NCBI GenBank assembly: GCA_008330645.1
Contig: VLTN01000007.1
Span: forward strand, 558,001 to 622,000
Direction: 5' to 3'
DNA length: 64,000 bases
DNA from: Cafeteria roenbergensis
Taxonomy: Eukaryota > Sar > Bigyra > Bicosoecida > Cafeteriaceae
Under the pieces are notes generated by a model. It had not been told where the DNA came from. It saw only the letters and a list, made by a program, of their open reading frames with translations, and ran no database searches. Shown in pieces: positions 51,601 to 63,900 of the stretch (within the stretch, counting starts at the first letter, position 1; every line of letters begins with the position of its first letter). Position numbers and translations under genes: made by a program.

Positions 51601-53684
51601 CCGAACGAGAGACGCCTGCTGACGTGGCGCTGCTCTGGCGAGCCGGTGACTGTGTGCATTCCCAGGGCGTGCACCGCCAGCCCTGCGCTGTCCGCGAGCG
51701 GTCCGCGCGCGTCGAACACGCTCTCCTCGTGAGCAGGGCTCGATGACGTCATCCGGCGGTGCAGCGCAGAGCCGCGCCGGCCGGCGCCAGAACCGCTGCC
51801 TCCGTCGCGGTCGAGCGACGAGGCGTCGCCCTGCTCGAGCGTGACGTCGCCGTCGTAGGGGTCCTCGTCATCGGCAGAGCTGTGTCCCCTGGGCAGGACC
51901 GACGCCCGGGACGCGTGGGATAGGCGCGAGGACGCGCGGCGGCCAGCGGGGGCGGGGGCCGAGCGGGAGGTGGCGAGGAGCGGACGAGGATCAGCGGCAA
52001 GCGCGGGCTGGAGGTGGCGCGCGCTGGGGGCGATGGGGCGGCCGGCCCGCGAGGCTGCGGCGGCCGCCGCGGTGGTGATGATGGCGCGGTGATTGGAGTG
52101 CTGGTCCCTTGCAGAGGAGAAGGGAGAGTCGTCCGTGGCGGCCGTGGCAGAGGAGGCGGAGGAGCCGGGCATGCGCTCCGCGGTGGAGGAGCGGGCGGCG
52201 GCGGCCAGGCCCGCCCTGGCCGCTGAGGCCGACGGAGTGCGCTGATGGGCGGACTGCGTGCCAGCGCCAGCGCCAGCGCCAGCGGCGGAGGCGGAGGCGG
52301 AGGCGGAGCGGACCACTCCGCCCCCCCCAGTGCCAGATGTGGCGATGGTGGAGGGTGTGCCGACCACCACGCCCTCGGGCGGGATGTCCTTGCCGAAGAG
52401 GCCGGCCTGGGCGCGAGCAGATTCCAGCGTGCCGGCGGCCGCGGCCACCCTGGCCTCGGCGACGACCCGCTCGGCCTCGGAGAGCGCTGGGGGGGCGTCG
52501 TCCTCCGCCGCGAACCCGGAGGGGTCCCGCTGGTAGAGGAGCACTGTGCTCTGCGCCTCTGCGGAGGAGAAGGCGAGGGGCCCAGCCGGGGACTCGGCCT
52601 TCTTCTTCATGGAGGAGTTCCAGTGGTTCTTGATGGCGTTGTCCGTGCTGCGGCGGGGGCGCCGTTGGGCGGGATGCGGGGCGAGCGGGGAGGCGGGTGG
52701 GAGCGGGGACCGGGGGCAGGCAGCGGCGGCGGCGGCGGCTGGCAGCGGGCGGCCTGCGGCCGGCGAGGCGGCAAAGTGCGCAACGAGGTGCCAAGCAGGA
52801 CACCGACAGGGGCGGGGCCCGGAGCGCTTCAGCGATCCCGCACGGCGTGGCGCCGGTGGCTGGCGGCTTGCGGCGCCGAGGTGCACTCACCGACCCGGCA
52901 GCAGCCTTGCAATCTCAGCCCACTTGTTCCCTAGCGCACGGTGCGCCTCGAAGATGAGCGAATCCTCCTCGCGTGCCCACGGCGCCTTTGAGATGCGGGG
53001 GTTGAGGTGGTTGTGCCAGCGCTCGCGGCACTGCTTGCCGATTCGGCCGGGCAAGTGCTCAGCCACGGCAGTCCAGTTGCGCGGGCCATGCAGTTCGACC
53101 AGGGCGCGAACGAGCTCGTCCTCCTGCGTGGCACACTCAGGGCCGCAGGGGTGGGCGGGGCAGGAGTGAAGAAAGGGCCTCGAGGGCTTGCGGCACGCAG
53201 GCGCCACGCCCAGCGCGCGACCACGCCCAGGAACTGCCTCCCACTCAATGCCGAGCTTGCATACAGCACGAAAGAGCGCATGCCAGACGCGCGAGAGCCC
53301 AAATGCTCGCGGCAGATCCGGCGAGCGGGCTGGTCGAGCAGATCATGAGGACGCGCCCCGAGCGAGGTTGCCCCTGCCTCCACCCCCTGCACCCGGGCGG
53401 CGTTCCGGCACCGCTCGGCGGAGCGCCAGGCGACCCGAGAGGACCAGCCGCGTGCTCCTGCCTCAACACGCGGGCGCCTTGAGCGGCGTGTCCGACGAAA
53501 CGCATCGCCTCGCTGCCTGGCCAACACACTGGGCGACCGAGGCCAGGGCGCGACACCCTTGCCATGCGGCCCCTCGGGATCCCCGACCCACGGCACTCAC
53601 CTCTGCACACCAAGGGCCCTTGTAAGCCGCCGTTACGCTGGACTTGCCCTTCCGCCGGCGGCCCTCTCCGTGCTTGGTCGGCAT
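48645..53684 (-). CDS. R2R3-Myb transcription factor with a ~1,320-residue tail
   Basis: Exons 53684-53601, 53123-52891 and 52647-48645 join in phase to give 1,439 residues. The Myb domain is assembled over all three: KGPWCAE from exon 1 meets EDELVRALVELHGPRNWTAV of exon 2, then HLPGRIGKQCRERWHNHLNP closes R2; R3 reads KAPWAREEDSLIFEAHRALG, KWAEIARLLPGR and, after the last junction, TDNAIKNHWNSSMKKK. These match the animal/plant c-Myb-type R2R3 repeats, including the recognition-helix residues, so binding to AACNG-type sites in the nucleus is expected. An R1 repeat is not found upstream. The remaining tail is Ala/Ser/Pro/Gly-rich, without recognised domains, with short Arg/Ser clusters. The start ATG at 53684 leaves only 20 basic residues before R2. 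The nearest opposite gene is 917 bp away. Confidence 0.88.
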
Positions 53685-54601
53685 TTGCAGCGCTGGGTGG
53701 CTCCTGCGCGCGGCCAAAGGAAACGCTACCACGCGCGCGCGCCTGGAGGTCACACGGCCCGTGCAGTCCACGGCAACCCCGACAACCTCCGACGAGCCAA
53801 CGCCTGGGGCGCGGATACGAGGAGGGCGACGCCTCTGTCGCGCGGGAACGAGCGGCGACCCAGCGAAATGGTTCGCAGTCGTCGCAAGGCCAGTGCGGTG
53901 TCTCACCCGCGCTGCTCGAGCTGAGGCCCCCGGAAAAGAGCCCCTTGGCAAACCCAAGGCCGGACCAGGCGTGCTGCAGGCCGGGGGCAGCCCGATTCGT
54001 CCGGGGCCTGTGCGCACAGAGGCCTGCAGGCGGCCGGCAACCAGCGCCTCTGCCAAGCCAGGCCGAAATTTGAAGCGCGAGACGTCGCCGTTGGTGGGGC
54101 GAATTCGAATTTGCACTGTCGCAGCTCGACTGCTCGGCCGATTGTTGTGGCCGGCCGCGCGGCCCAGGCCTCCTTTCCGCGCATGTCCCGCGCTCCTGGC
54201 CCAGGCGCGCACAAGATGCACCGAGTGGGCACCGCCTAGTGCGCGCCCAGCCACCACGTGGTGGCGCAATTCGGCGGGTGAGGCCACATAGTTGACGGGT
54301 GCTGCCGCGCCATAACAGCGCCAAGGATGGCCCAGCTCCACCCCATCGATGCGGCACACGAGCTTTTCGGAAGCTGTCGGACCAAAACCGGCGGCTCGGT
54401 TCGTTCACCGGCCAGAACGGGCATTTTGCGCCGCGGCTTCCATCGCCCAAAGCAGAGCCCTTGGTCGATCGATGTCTGCCACGGCTCCAGAACTGCAATT
54501 GCCCCCACCTGTGGATGCGGGCGGCTCGCCGGCTCGTACGCATCGCCGCTTCGACAGCCAGCAGCGCTCTTCAGCCCCTGCACGCGAAGCGCCTGTCGAC
54601 C
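53685..54601. other. Divergent intergenic region
   Basis: Between the Myb and Nit2 start codons. Open frames here lack any recognisable sequence and look compositional. Promoters of both genes are expected. Confidence 0.45.
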
Positions 54602-56037
54602 ATGGCGGCTGCCAGCGACTCAAGCTGCAAGGTGGCGCTGTGCCAGATGACTGTGGTTGAGGTGAGCGCACACGGGCACGTGGCCACGCGGACGGGGGGC
54701 AGCAGCCCAGACGGCTGGGGTGCCAGCGATGCCGCTCGTCAAGTTTCTGGTTCTGCGTTGGAGTCCCTGCTCCAGCGTCCTGCTGTGCCCTCGCGCCCGG
54801 CGTCCCGATCTCGCAGGACAAGGCGACGAACATTGCCCACGCCCGGGAAATGGTGAAGCGCGCTGTCGACAGCGGGGCCGCCCTCGTGGTCCTGCCTGAG
54901 GTCTTCAACGGGTGAGGGCGCGCCCTGGCCGCGCCCCGCCGCCGGCGCTGGGGCAGTCGGCCGCTCGGCAGCTTGCCCTCGGCAATCCGCGCGGCTCGGC
55001 GTCATGGCCTTGCGACTCTGCAGTAGCTCCCCCCCCCCCCCCGGCCCTCAACGCAGCCCGTACGACACCACCAAGTTCGCCAGCTTCGCCGAGCCCGTGC
55101 CCGAGGTCGGCGGCGCCGTGGACGAGGCCGCCAGCCCCACGCTGGCCATGCTCGCCGCCACAGCCAAGGAGCACGGAGTGTTTCTCGTGGGGGGTGAGTG
55201 TCCCGGCTGCAGCGAGAGAGCGACCAGGGAGCGGCACGGTGCGCGCTGTGGGGAGGGCGCTGTGGGGAGGGCGCTGTGGGGAGGGCTGCCCCCCCCCGCC
55301 GCTCCGCGCCGAGCGCTGACGGCTGGCCACTGCAGGCTGGCGCTAGGATTTTGGCCGCTGTTTCCCCCGCGAGAGCACCAGCCTCTGCCGCCGCTGCTGC
55401 GAGCGCTGCCGCCGCAGGGTCTGTGGCGGAGCTGGGGCAGCCTGCCAGCGAGGGCGCTGCCCCGGCCGTGTTCAACACGTGCACCGTGTGGTCTCCCGCC
55501 GGGGAGCTCATCGCCAAGCACCGCAAGATGCACCTCTTCGACATCGACGTGCCCGGAAGGATCACCTTCAAGGAGAGCGACTCCCTGACCGCCGGGTCTG
55601 GGCTCGCCGCGTTTGACACGCCCTTTGGCCGGGTCGGCGTGGGCATCTGCTACGACCTGCGGTTCCCCCAGCTGTCCGCCCTCCTGCGGCACAAGGAGGA
55701 CTGCAGCGTGCTCGTGTTCCCGGGCGCCTTCAACACAACAACGGGCCCCGCGCACTGGGAGCTGCTGCTGCGCGCGCGCGCCCTCGACAACCAGGTGTTC
55801 GTCTGCGCATGCTCCCCCGCCCGCAACCCCGACGCGGGGTACCAGGCCTACGGGCACTCCATGGTGGTGGACCCCTGGGGCGCTGTTGTCGCCACCACGG
55901 AGCACGACGAGGCAATTGTGCTTGCCGACATGAACGTGCCCCGCGCCGCCGAGGTGCGCACCAACATTCCCATCTCCAAGCAGGTTCGCACAGACCTCTA
56001 CACGGACGTCGAGTGGAAGGGGCCCGGGCGTGCCTGA
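54602..56037 (+). CDS. NIT2: Omega-amidase, nitrilase superfamily (Nit2)
   Basis: Four exons: 54602-54661, 54817-54911, 55057-55193 and 55418-56037, with consistent phases, giving 303 residues (human NIT2 has 276). The catalytic triad is Glu48 in VVLPEVFNG, Lys134 in KHRKMHLFDIDVPG and Cys175 in GVGICYDLRFPQ. NTCTVW, PGAFNTTTGPAHWELLLRAR and RTDLYTDVEW follow the Nit2 branch closely, where the enzyme hydrolyses alpha-ketoglutaramate and alpha-ketosuccinamate. No targeting peptide is evident, so it is probably cytosolic. The third intron contains a short G-rich tandem repeat (TGTGGGGAGGGCGC). Confidence 0.93.
55236..55285. repeat. Short G-rich tandem repeat in a Nit2 intron
   Basis: About three copies of TGTGGGGAGGGCGC in the third intron, next to a run of C residues. 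Confidence 0.75.
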
Positions 56038-56420
56038 GCGACTGGTGCTGGACTGCAGGCGGGTTGCACGTGCGCAGCGATGAGTGAGCCTCGGCCGCCA
56101 GCAGGGATGCAACAGAGTCGGCGAGCGCAGCGAACGATTGCCCCGTGCAGCCGCCACGTTGTGCCTGGCCCATGCCGTACAAGCAAACTGCCGCGAGCTT
56201 GGCAAGGGCTTGGTCGAAAGCAGCCGCACAGCCCAGCACCGACTTGCTCTGTCGGAAACTGGCCGAAGCTGCACAGCAGCGCGCGCACTCAGCAACCAGC
56301 CGGCTCCGCGCCCCCGAAACGCGCCAAACGCTTGCCCGGCAGCCCCGGTCCGGGCGTTGTGCGAGGGCGCTCGGCCTGTGGTGACAGGCGCGGCCATCCC
56401 ACTAGCGTTCCGTTGCCGCG
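56038..56420. other. Intergenic region, nothing recognised
   Basis: Spacer between two plus-strand genes; no RNA gene or credible frame. Confidence 0.45.
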
Positions 56421-58275
56421 ATGGCCGGAGCAGAGGCTGCCGCGCAGGAGGCCGCGCTGCTCGTGACGGCAGAGGGCGCTCGCTTCCTCGACGAAATTCG
56501 TGACGCGCTGGCGGACCTGCAGCTGCGCGTGGTCTCCGAGGAGCGAGTGCCGTTGCGCCGGCCGGAGGCGGCGGCAGCGTTGCAAGTGCTCCAGAGCGAG
56601 GCTGCCGCGCCCGCTGCAGCCGATGCGGCTGCGGCCGCAGACGGGAAAGGCAAGGCCGCAAAGCCCAAGAAGGGCGGCAAGGCTGCAGCGGCGGCTCCTG
56701 AGCCGGAAGCCAAGTCTGCCAGCCCGCGCGACATTGACCGATCCGACCTCGACGCGCTGACCGCCGGGGAGGCGCTCGTGGTGACAGTGGGGCCTGCTCT
56801 GCCCCTGGACGGTGAAGACGGCGGCCCATCCGCGGCGCCTGAGGGGCGGGAGGTCTGGTCAGAGGTGCACCAGCTGTCTGGCAGAGCTGCGGGCGGGCTC
56901 GGGCACGTCGTCGCGGAAGCCATCGTCGCGGCGGCCGAGGCGGACGCGGCGGAGCTCCCCAGCGTGGGAGCGGCCGACGCTGCCATGGCCGCCGCGCGGT
57001 CCGCCGCGGCCATGCGCCACGTCTTTGCAGCCGCTACCGCTGAGGGCGCTGTCGGCTTCGCGGCGGCACTGCGGCGCGCTGCTGTGCGCGCCCGCAGCGA
57101 CCGCGATCTAGCCCTCGCTCGCCAGCGCAGGCAGGAGCGCGCGCGCGACGACTGGGTCGACCCGCGCGCGGTGCTTGCGTTCGCGCTGCCGGCGGATCAG
57201 CAGCACCCTCGCTCCACAGGCAGACTCGTCGCGTTCGGCCTCTACGGCCCGCTCGACGCCGATGGCAGGCTGCGCGGCGGCGCGCGCAGGTCGCGGCCGC
57301 TGTCGAACCACGAGCTGTCCGTCCTGATTGCGGAGATCGAGGCGGAGGATATTTTGGCCGTGTACGTGAAGGGAAGCGGGGCGGTTTCGGACGAGCAGCG
57401 CAGAGCCGTCATCGCTGAAGTGGCTGACGCAAGCAAGGCTCTGCCCAACGTGTCGGCCGAACAGGCCAGGGCTCTGCTGCTGGCTGGCGCGGAGCGGGAC
57501 GCGTCGGGACGGGTGCGGTTTCGCCACATGCAGGAGGCGATCACGGCTGCGCGGGCAGAGCGACGGGCTGCCATGCGGGACGCCTTCGCCACGGCAGCGG
57601 CGGCAGCCGAGGCCGGGCGCCAGCAGGATGGGGGGTCCAAGGCGGGGTCCAAGGCGGGGTCCAAGGCGGGCTCGAAGCGAGGCGCGCTGGTGCCGCCGCC
57701 ACCTCGGTTTGGACGTTCAACGCTCCGGGCAGAGCCGTCCAGGGCATCGAGGAGGGGCGAGGTGGTGCAGCCGGATGCGGAGCTGCTAGCCACCAGCCTG
57801 CCATTCGCTGCGACGGCGCTCGCGTCAGGCGCTGGCGCAGGGGGAGGGGGCGGCACGGCGGCGGTGCCTGGCGTGGGGGGCGAGCCCTCCTTGGACTCGA
57901 TCCGGGAGTCAGGCGCCCCGGGGGGGGGTGCGGCTTCGGGTCACCTGGGGGCGACGCGCACGCTACAGGCGACGCAGCGGGTGCGGCGGGGGGCGAGCCG
58001 GACCGGCAGGGCCGCTGTTTCGTCGGACGCGGCAGAGCTGGTTGCGGCGGCGGGGGCGCAGGCGGCGTTGGGAGGGACGAGGCTGCCGCTGCGGCGAGCG
58101 GCAGCGGCTTCGCTGGGGGGCGGGTTGAGGGGATCGGCGGCGGACTGGATGCGGGGGGCGGCGGAGGCAGGCGCCGCTCGGGCCGCGGCGGCAGGGGCGG
58201 CGGAGGCGGAGGCCGCCCTGGAGCGCAAGCATGGCGGCGGCGGCGGTCGCGGCGGCGGCGGCAGCAAGAGTGGTC

Positions 58276-58307
<32 letters not shown>

Positions 58308-58790
58308 AGCGGTCGCGGCGGCGATGGCGAGTTGGAAGACGACGCGCTGGGCGCGTTCCTTACGGCGCTGGACAGCGGAACGCGCGCCTCGGGAGGCGGA
58401 CCAACGGGGCCGAGGCGGCTGCGAGCGGAGCGCGCGCGAACGGTGTTCGGGGCGGCAATGGCACGACACGGGCCATCCGGGCGCGACATCGGGCCGAAGC
58501 CTGACCGGATTCCCGAGCAAGCCGGCGCCCCGCGCCGCACTGCCGCCTTGGACGTGTCTCACAAGCGAGGCGCAGGGGCGCTGCGTCGGACTAAGGAGCT
58601 GCTGCAAGCAAAAAACACCCACCAGGTCGCGACGCTGGGCGTGACAGCCAGCCACAGGGGAATGTCAACAAACGTTTTGCTGCTTCGCGAGGAGCCTGCC
58701 AACGACGACGCGCGCTGGGACGCGACGGCAGCCTTCAGCAAGCCAAGGGGCGCTCTCAGCCGCCGCCGAATCTACCCGGGAACCGACTGA
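56421..58790 (+). CDS. Possible NDK-like/EF-hand-like protein with Gly-rich middle, unknown
   Basis: A single exon of 789 residues from the ATG at 56421. The first ~200 residues have a nucleoside-diphosphate-kinase-like rhythm: ARFLDEIRDALADLQLRVVS, then LTAGEALVVTVGPA (compare the NDK 'MTSGPVVAMVL' strand) and EVWSEVHQLSG, but no catalytic His motif is seen. Residues ~290-390 are helical and resemble a pair of EF-hands without calcium ligands (LSNHELSVLIAEIEAEDILA; VSAEQARALLLAGAERDASG). Then come KAGSKAGSKAGSK, Ala/Gly-rich sequence and a polyglycine region. The last ~80 residues look conserved again: TKELLQAKNTHQVATLG, SHRGMSTNVLLLREEP and DDARWDATAAF. NDK-plus-EF architectures occur in axonemal proteins, so a flagellar role is possible, but the assignment is weak. 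Confidence 0.65.
58225..58330 (+). repeat. GGC-rich polyglycine-coding repeat
   Basis: Long runs of GGC with AGCAAGAGTGGTCGC interruptions encode near-continuous Gly in the preceding gene. Confidence 0.85.
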
Positions 58791-59160
58791 CGTCAGCGCA
58801 AGGTCACGGAGCCGCCACCGTGCGACGGGCAGAGCGCCAGCGCGCGTGTGCGTGTGTGTGTGGGGGGGGAAGGGTGCGTGGGTGCGGTCGGGAGGGGGCC
58901 ACCCGGCGCAGCTCACGAATGGCGGTGTCCTTGGAGAGTGTTTGCTGCGCCCAAATATGCTGTCCACTCGCTGGTGCAACTCTTGCTGCTGACTGCCTGC
59001 CCACTGCGCCCAGCACACGTGCATCGCTGGCCTTGGAGGCGCGTAGCCTCAGAGAGCGTCGTTGTTTGTGGGCGACGCGACGCAAGGCGCGAGCCTCACG
59101 AAGCGACAGGCAGCCAGCGGACAAGGCCGCGGCGGTTTTGAATTTGCCGACCGCTCATCC
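58791..59160. other. Intergenic region with GT/G-run
   Basis: Contains a short GTGTGT run followed by G residues near 58850-58868; otherwise nothing recognised. Confidence 0.5.
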
Positions 59161-60888
59161 ATGCGCGCGACTGGGCAAGCGTCGCCCTGGGACTGGTCGG
59201 AGGAAAGCTTGCGCGCGGAGCGTCGATCGCCGTCTGCCGATGCAGCCAGTGTCGTCTTGGGACGCGCGGCAGCCGTTGAGGCCGCCGGCGCCGCTGGGGA
59301 CAGCCACTTGCTGGCCCTGGCACTCCGGCGTCTGGACGCCAGCGTCCGCAACATAACGGAGTCCCCGTGGTGCATCGAGGGTATGGGCCTGGATCTGTGC
59401 CTTGACCAGGCGGCCGCAGAGGCGCGCTACGCGAGGCGGCTCGAGCTAGTGAAAGATGGCGCCGGCCTCGCCAACTGGCACCTCCTCGTCGGGCCTCTCA
59501 GCGCCGAGCCCGTTCCAGCGCAGGGGCTGCCGGCTCGGCCCCGTTGCGAGCTGGCTACCGCGCTCCTGTCAGCCTTGCGCTTGGCCAAAACCTGGGGCGA
59601 AACCGCCGGAGACGAGGCGGGCTCTGCCGGGCGCATCGCTGCTGCCGGGTGCGCCGATGGCCTTCTCGCGGTCCTGACCGCAGCGCTCGAGCAGGTCTGC
59701 GCAGCCGCGGCGGCGGCGCACCCGGCGCTGCGCTGGGCAGTCGGCAGCGCCGCAGCCCGTGTCCGCGGGAGCGCCTCTCCGCCGCGCCTTCGCTGCTCCT
59801 CGCCGGCTCTGCCGGAGACATCCCCGCCGGAGGGCATGGGGCCGTTGCCGTGGCTCCGGGTGTGCCAACGCGTCGCGGCGGACGCGGCGGAGTCGGCTGG
59901 TTCGGGCGTCTCAGCGCTGCGCGGGCCAGTGGGAGACGGGGCGTGGGGACGATCGGTAGCGGCGGGGCTGCTAGGATCGGCGGCGGCTGCTGTGGCGGGT
60001 GTCGTCGGGGCTCTCGGCGTCGGAGGCAGCGGGGGAGGCGGCACCAGCGGCCTCGGGACTGCGCAGGCTGAGCCCAGCGGCAAGTCCGCTGCCGCTGCTT
60101 CCGCAGCTGCCTCCGCGGCTGCTGTCTCCGCAAGCGATGAGACAGGTCAGGGCCGCAAGGGGGCTGGGGCCGCGCCGTTCGCTGACCAGGTGTGCGGGCC
60201 TTTGCTCTCAGCCGGCCTGCAGCTGGCCAACGCCTACTCTTCCACGTTCCCTGGCAAGCCGGCAGAGCTACGAGCTGGAAGGATCGCCGTGGCAGCATCG
60301 CTGACGCGCCTGCTTCAAGCGTGGGCTCCAACGCGCCCCGCCAGGCCAGGTCACAGTCGCATGAGCGCAGCGGCAGCGGGCACCGCCGAGCAGGCGGACC
60401 TCCCGAGCGCCCAGGAGCTGCGCGACGCGGCAGCGGCGGCATCGGCGCTCGGGTGGGGCGAGGCCGGGGAGGAGGGGGCGCGCTCGTGGCTCCGGGGCGC
60501 GTTCCCTCGGCGCGCGGCGGCTCTGGACGCGGCCTCAAGCGGGCAGGCGCTGCTTGCAGCTGTGCGGGCCGGTGGCGCGCCAGCAGCGTCGGCCCGGCAG
60601 CTGCTGGAGGCCGCGCAGGGGCTTGACGGGCCGGGCGCGGGGGGAGCGGAGTTTGATCCTGACGGGGCGGAGATGCTCGGTGATGCGGTGGTGATGGCAC
60701 TTCGGGACGAGGCAGGGGCAGGGGCGGAGGCGCCCCACACCACAGCGGCAGAGCTCGCTCTCGCAGTCGCGGCAGGACGCACGGAAGGCGCGTGGGGCGC
60801 AGGGGCGGTGGCCGCCAGCGGAGGGCGCGGCTGGGTGACGGCGGTCCGGCGAAGGGTCGCGGGAGCGCTGGCAGACGAGCTCTCGACT

Positions 60889-60925
<37 letters not shown>

Positions 60926-63900
60926 TAGGGGCGGCTGTCTTGTCGGTGGTATCCCAATCGCAGAGCACGTGGCGGCTCCTCGCTGCCGCTGCCGCCGGCG
61001 AGGCGCGGCTTCGCGCGGCTTCCGGCAGGCACGCAGATCACATCAGGCTGGCAGAGCTGGCAGAGGCAGTGGCAAGCGCTGCCGCCCGGGATGCAAGGGT
61101 GTGGCAGAGCCTGGCAGAGCGAAGCGACTGCCTCGTCCTGGACCGGCTCTCGGCTCTGCAAGGCAGAGCTGAGAGCCCCACCCACATCCAGCGGCTCTCG
61201 GCAGCTGCTTGCGAAGCGGCCATCTCAGGGTCGGCGGTGACTGGCTCCGAGCTGGCATGGGGGGCCGCCGTGCTGGCAGCGCTCGCCTCCCCGGCAGGAG
61301 GGGACGACGCGGCCAGGCGCGCCCTCCGGCTGGCGCTGGAGGCGGAGGGCGACGAGTCCGACCCGGACGGAGGCTCGGCTCTGCTCTTGGTCGATCGTCT
61401 GTCGGCTGCGGCTGCGATGGGCGGGCTGGCAGTTGCAGCATGCGACACCGATGCTGCAAGCTGGTGCGAGCGCTTCGGCGCTGCGTCGGGAGCGGAGAAT
61501 CGTTCCGCCGACGGGGGCATGGCGCTGGGGGCGTGGGAATTGCGAGTGCGCCGTCTGGCGGCGCTGGCGAGCCGTTCAGCGGTTTCGTCTCTCGCTGGCG
61601 CTTGTCACGCCCGGGGCGCTGTTGGTACTGGTCGCGGAGGCGGAGGCGGTAGCGCCAGGGCAGAGGGGGCCCTTCCCGCGGCAAGGGTGCTTGCGCTGCT
61701 CGCCGAAGCCGTTGGGGGCGCCCCTTGTGCGCGCGCAGGTGACTCGCTGCTGGTTGGGGCGTCAGGCGACGCATGCAGCGCCGCAGTGTCGGTTGTGTCG
61801 GCGGCCTGTGAGGAGGTTGCCGGCCGAGGGGGCGACTGGTCGGTGACCGCCCGGTCAGCTGATCTCCAGTGCCTCGCCGCCATTGACGCGGCGATGAAGG
61901 TGCTGGCGGCGGCTCTACCGGTGTGCGCAGAGCCGGCCCGGGAAGCAGCCCGAGCGCCGCTCAATACGGGTCTGTGGGGTGATGGACGGCTGACATGTTG
62001 GAGACTTGGACTGATGCTGGTTGCTTCGGCGCCGGGCGCCGGTGGGGCGGTGTCGCTCTGCCGCGCGCTTGTTTCCGCAGGCACAGCGGAAGGTGGCGGT
62101 TTCGCGCCCGGCAGAGCGAAGGCCGACCCGCCGCCCGGGACCGGGCGCAGGGGGAGCGATAGCCCCGCCGGTCGTGGCGAGGAGGAGCGGCCGGGCGCCG
62201 CCTCTGGGCCCCTCGGCGCGGAGAGCGGGCCTTTGCCTGCCTGGCTGTATCAGCGCGCCCCTTCGGCTCAACGTTCCGCCGAGGCAGGGGCGGCCCTGCT
62301 CGCCCCGTTGCGGTCAGCTGCGTCGGCGGCGAATTGGAGCGCTGAGGCGGGGGCTCTGCAAGCGTTGCTCCGGGGTACAGCGGCGGCGGCTTCGGCCTAC
62401 GACGAGCCGCACTCGCGGGGCTGCTTGGCCGGCCACGGGGGCGGGGAGTCGCGCCTGACGCCGGAGGCTTCCGCCCGCAGCGGCAGCGGTGGCAAAACTT
62501 GTGATCGACCGTCGTGGGGCTCTGCCGGCCGAAGCTGCGTGTCGGGGGCGTTCGCGGCCATGCTGGAGGAGGAGGGGGGCGGAGTGACGCTGATCCGCGT
62601 GCTGCGGCTGGCGCCGGCGACGGCGAGTGATGCGGTAGTGATGGGCGTGGCAGCTGACGCTGCTGCGACGATTGCATCGGCGGCTGGTTTGCGCTCTGCT
62701 TGGGAGGGACCGGGCTGCGGACACGACATCGGGGGGTCGCGAGGGGGAGCTCGGCGCGCAAGCCGTGGCCGCGGCGCCGGTGCCGCGCTCAGGCTGCCGG
62801 CCTGGGAGCTGCTGTGTCGCGCGGAGGCGCTGCAAGCGGAGCTGATCCGCTGCGCGGTGGCGGTTTCGTCGGGTCGCACGGGGACAGCGAGCGTGTTGCT
62901 GCCGCCTGCGTTTCCTGGCGGCGTGCCGGCCGGTGTCCGCGACGCGCACTGGGGGGGGCGCGGGATATCCGTCGTCGCTCAGGCTGACGCGGACGCGACG
63001 CTGGGTGAGTGCCCGGTGATGGGGCCGGCTCCGCCCGACGTCGACCTGCCGCTGGCAGATCTGCTGGCCCCGGCCTCTTCGAAGCCCCTGCCGGCAGCAG
63101 GGCCGGGCGCTGGCTCTGGGGGCGCGCAGCGCGGGTGGGCGGACCTGAGCGATGCGGCTGTGGCGGTTGGCGGCCACCCGGCCCTGGGCAAGCTGGCCAT
63201 GCGAGGAGATGGGGGCGGCGGCGTGGCCGTTGTGACCCGCCCCGCCCTGCCCGTGGCGGGGGGCTGGCGGCCAGCCCACCTCGCCACGTCATTGGGCCAC
63301 TCAGCCGTGGTGGCGGGCGCGGCTGCCGTGGTGGAGGCGGCCGCGGCGGAGCTGGCCGTCGCTGCCACGATTGCAGCCTCGTCACTGCCGGTCGTCGCGG
63401 CAGGAGCGGCGGCGCCGGCAGAGCCCGACCGCGTGGGCGGCTTGCTTGCGTGGGCGAGTGCGCTGGTCGGAGCAGCTGTGACGCCGGTGTGCGCAGCAGG
63501 AGCTCGCAGACGTGCTGTGAGGGCCACGCGGGCCGCACTGGGAGCATGCGCGGGGGTTGGCGGCCTGGAACGTTGGCTGCGGTCGGAGGCGGCGGGCGGC
63601 TCAGTGGCGGACGGGTTTGGCGGCCAGGCGCGACCAAACCGCGAGGCTGTGTCTCCTGGGGCCGGCGTTTCAGCCGGGGCAGCTGTGACCGCGCTCGCCG
63701 GTCGCATCGTGGGGCCCCTCGTCGCCCTTGCGGGGCGCTATAGGGGGCCCGGGGAGGCCGCGGCGGACGCTGAGCTCGCGGACTGCGTGGAGGCGGTGGC
63801 GACGATGGCGGGGGCGGTCGCGGAGGCGATGCGGGCGGTGGGCGCGGAGGAGAGCGGTCTCGACGCCTGCCTATACTGCCAGGGCCCTGCGCGATTGGCG

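Noticed and set aside
53245-54543. 432-codon minus-strand frame upstream of Myb
   Set aside because: Checked for an R1 Myb repeat or an extra exon; none found, and the frame conflicts with the phase of the well-supported Myb exons.
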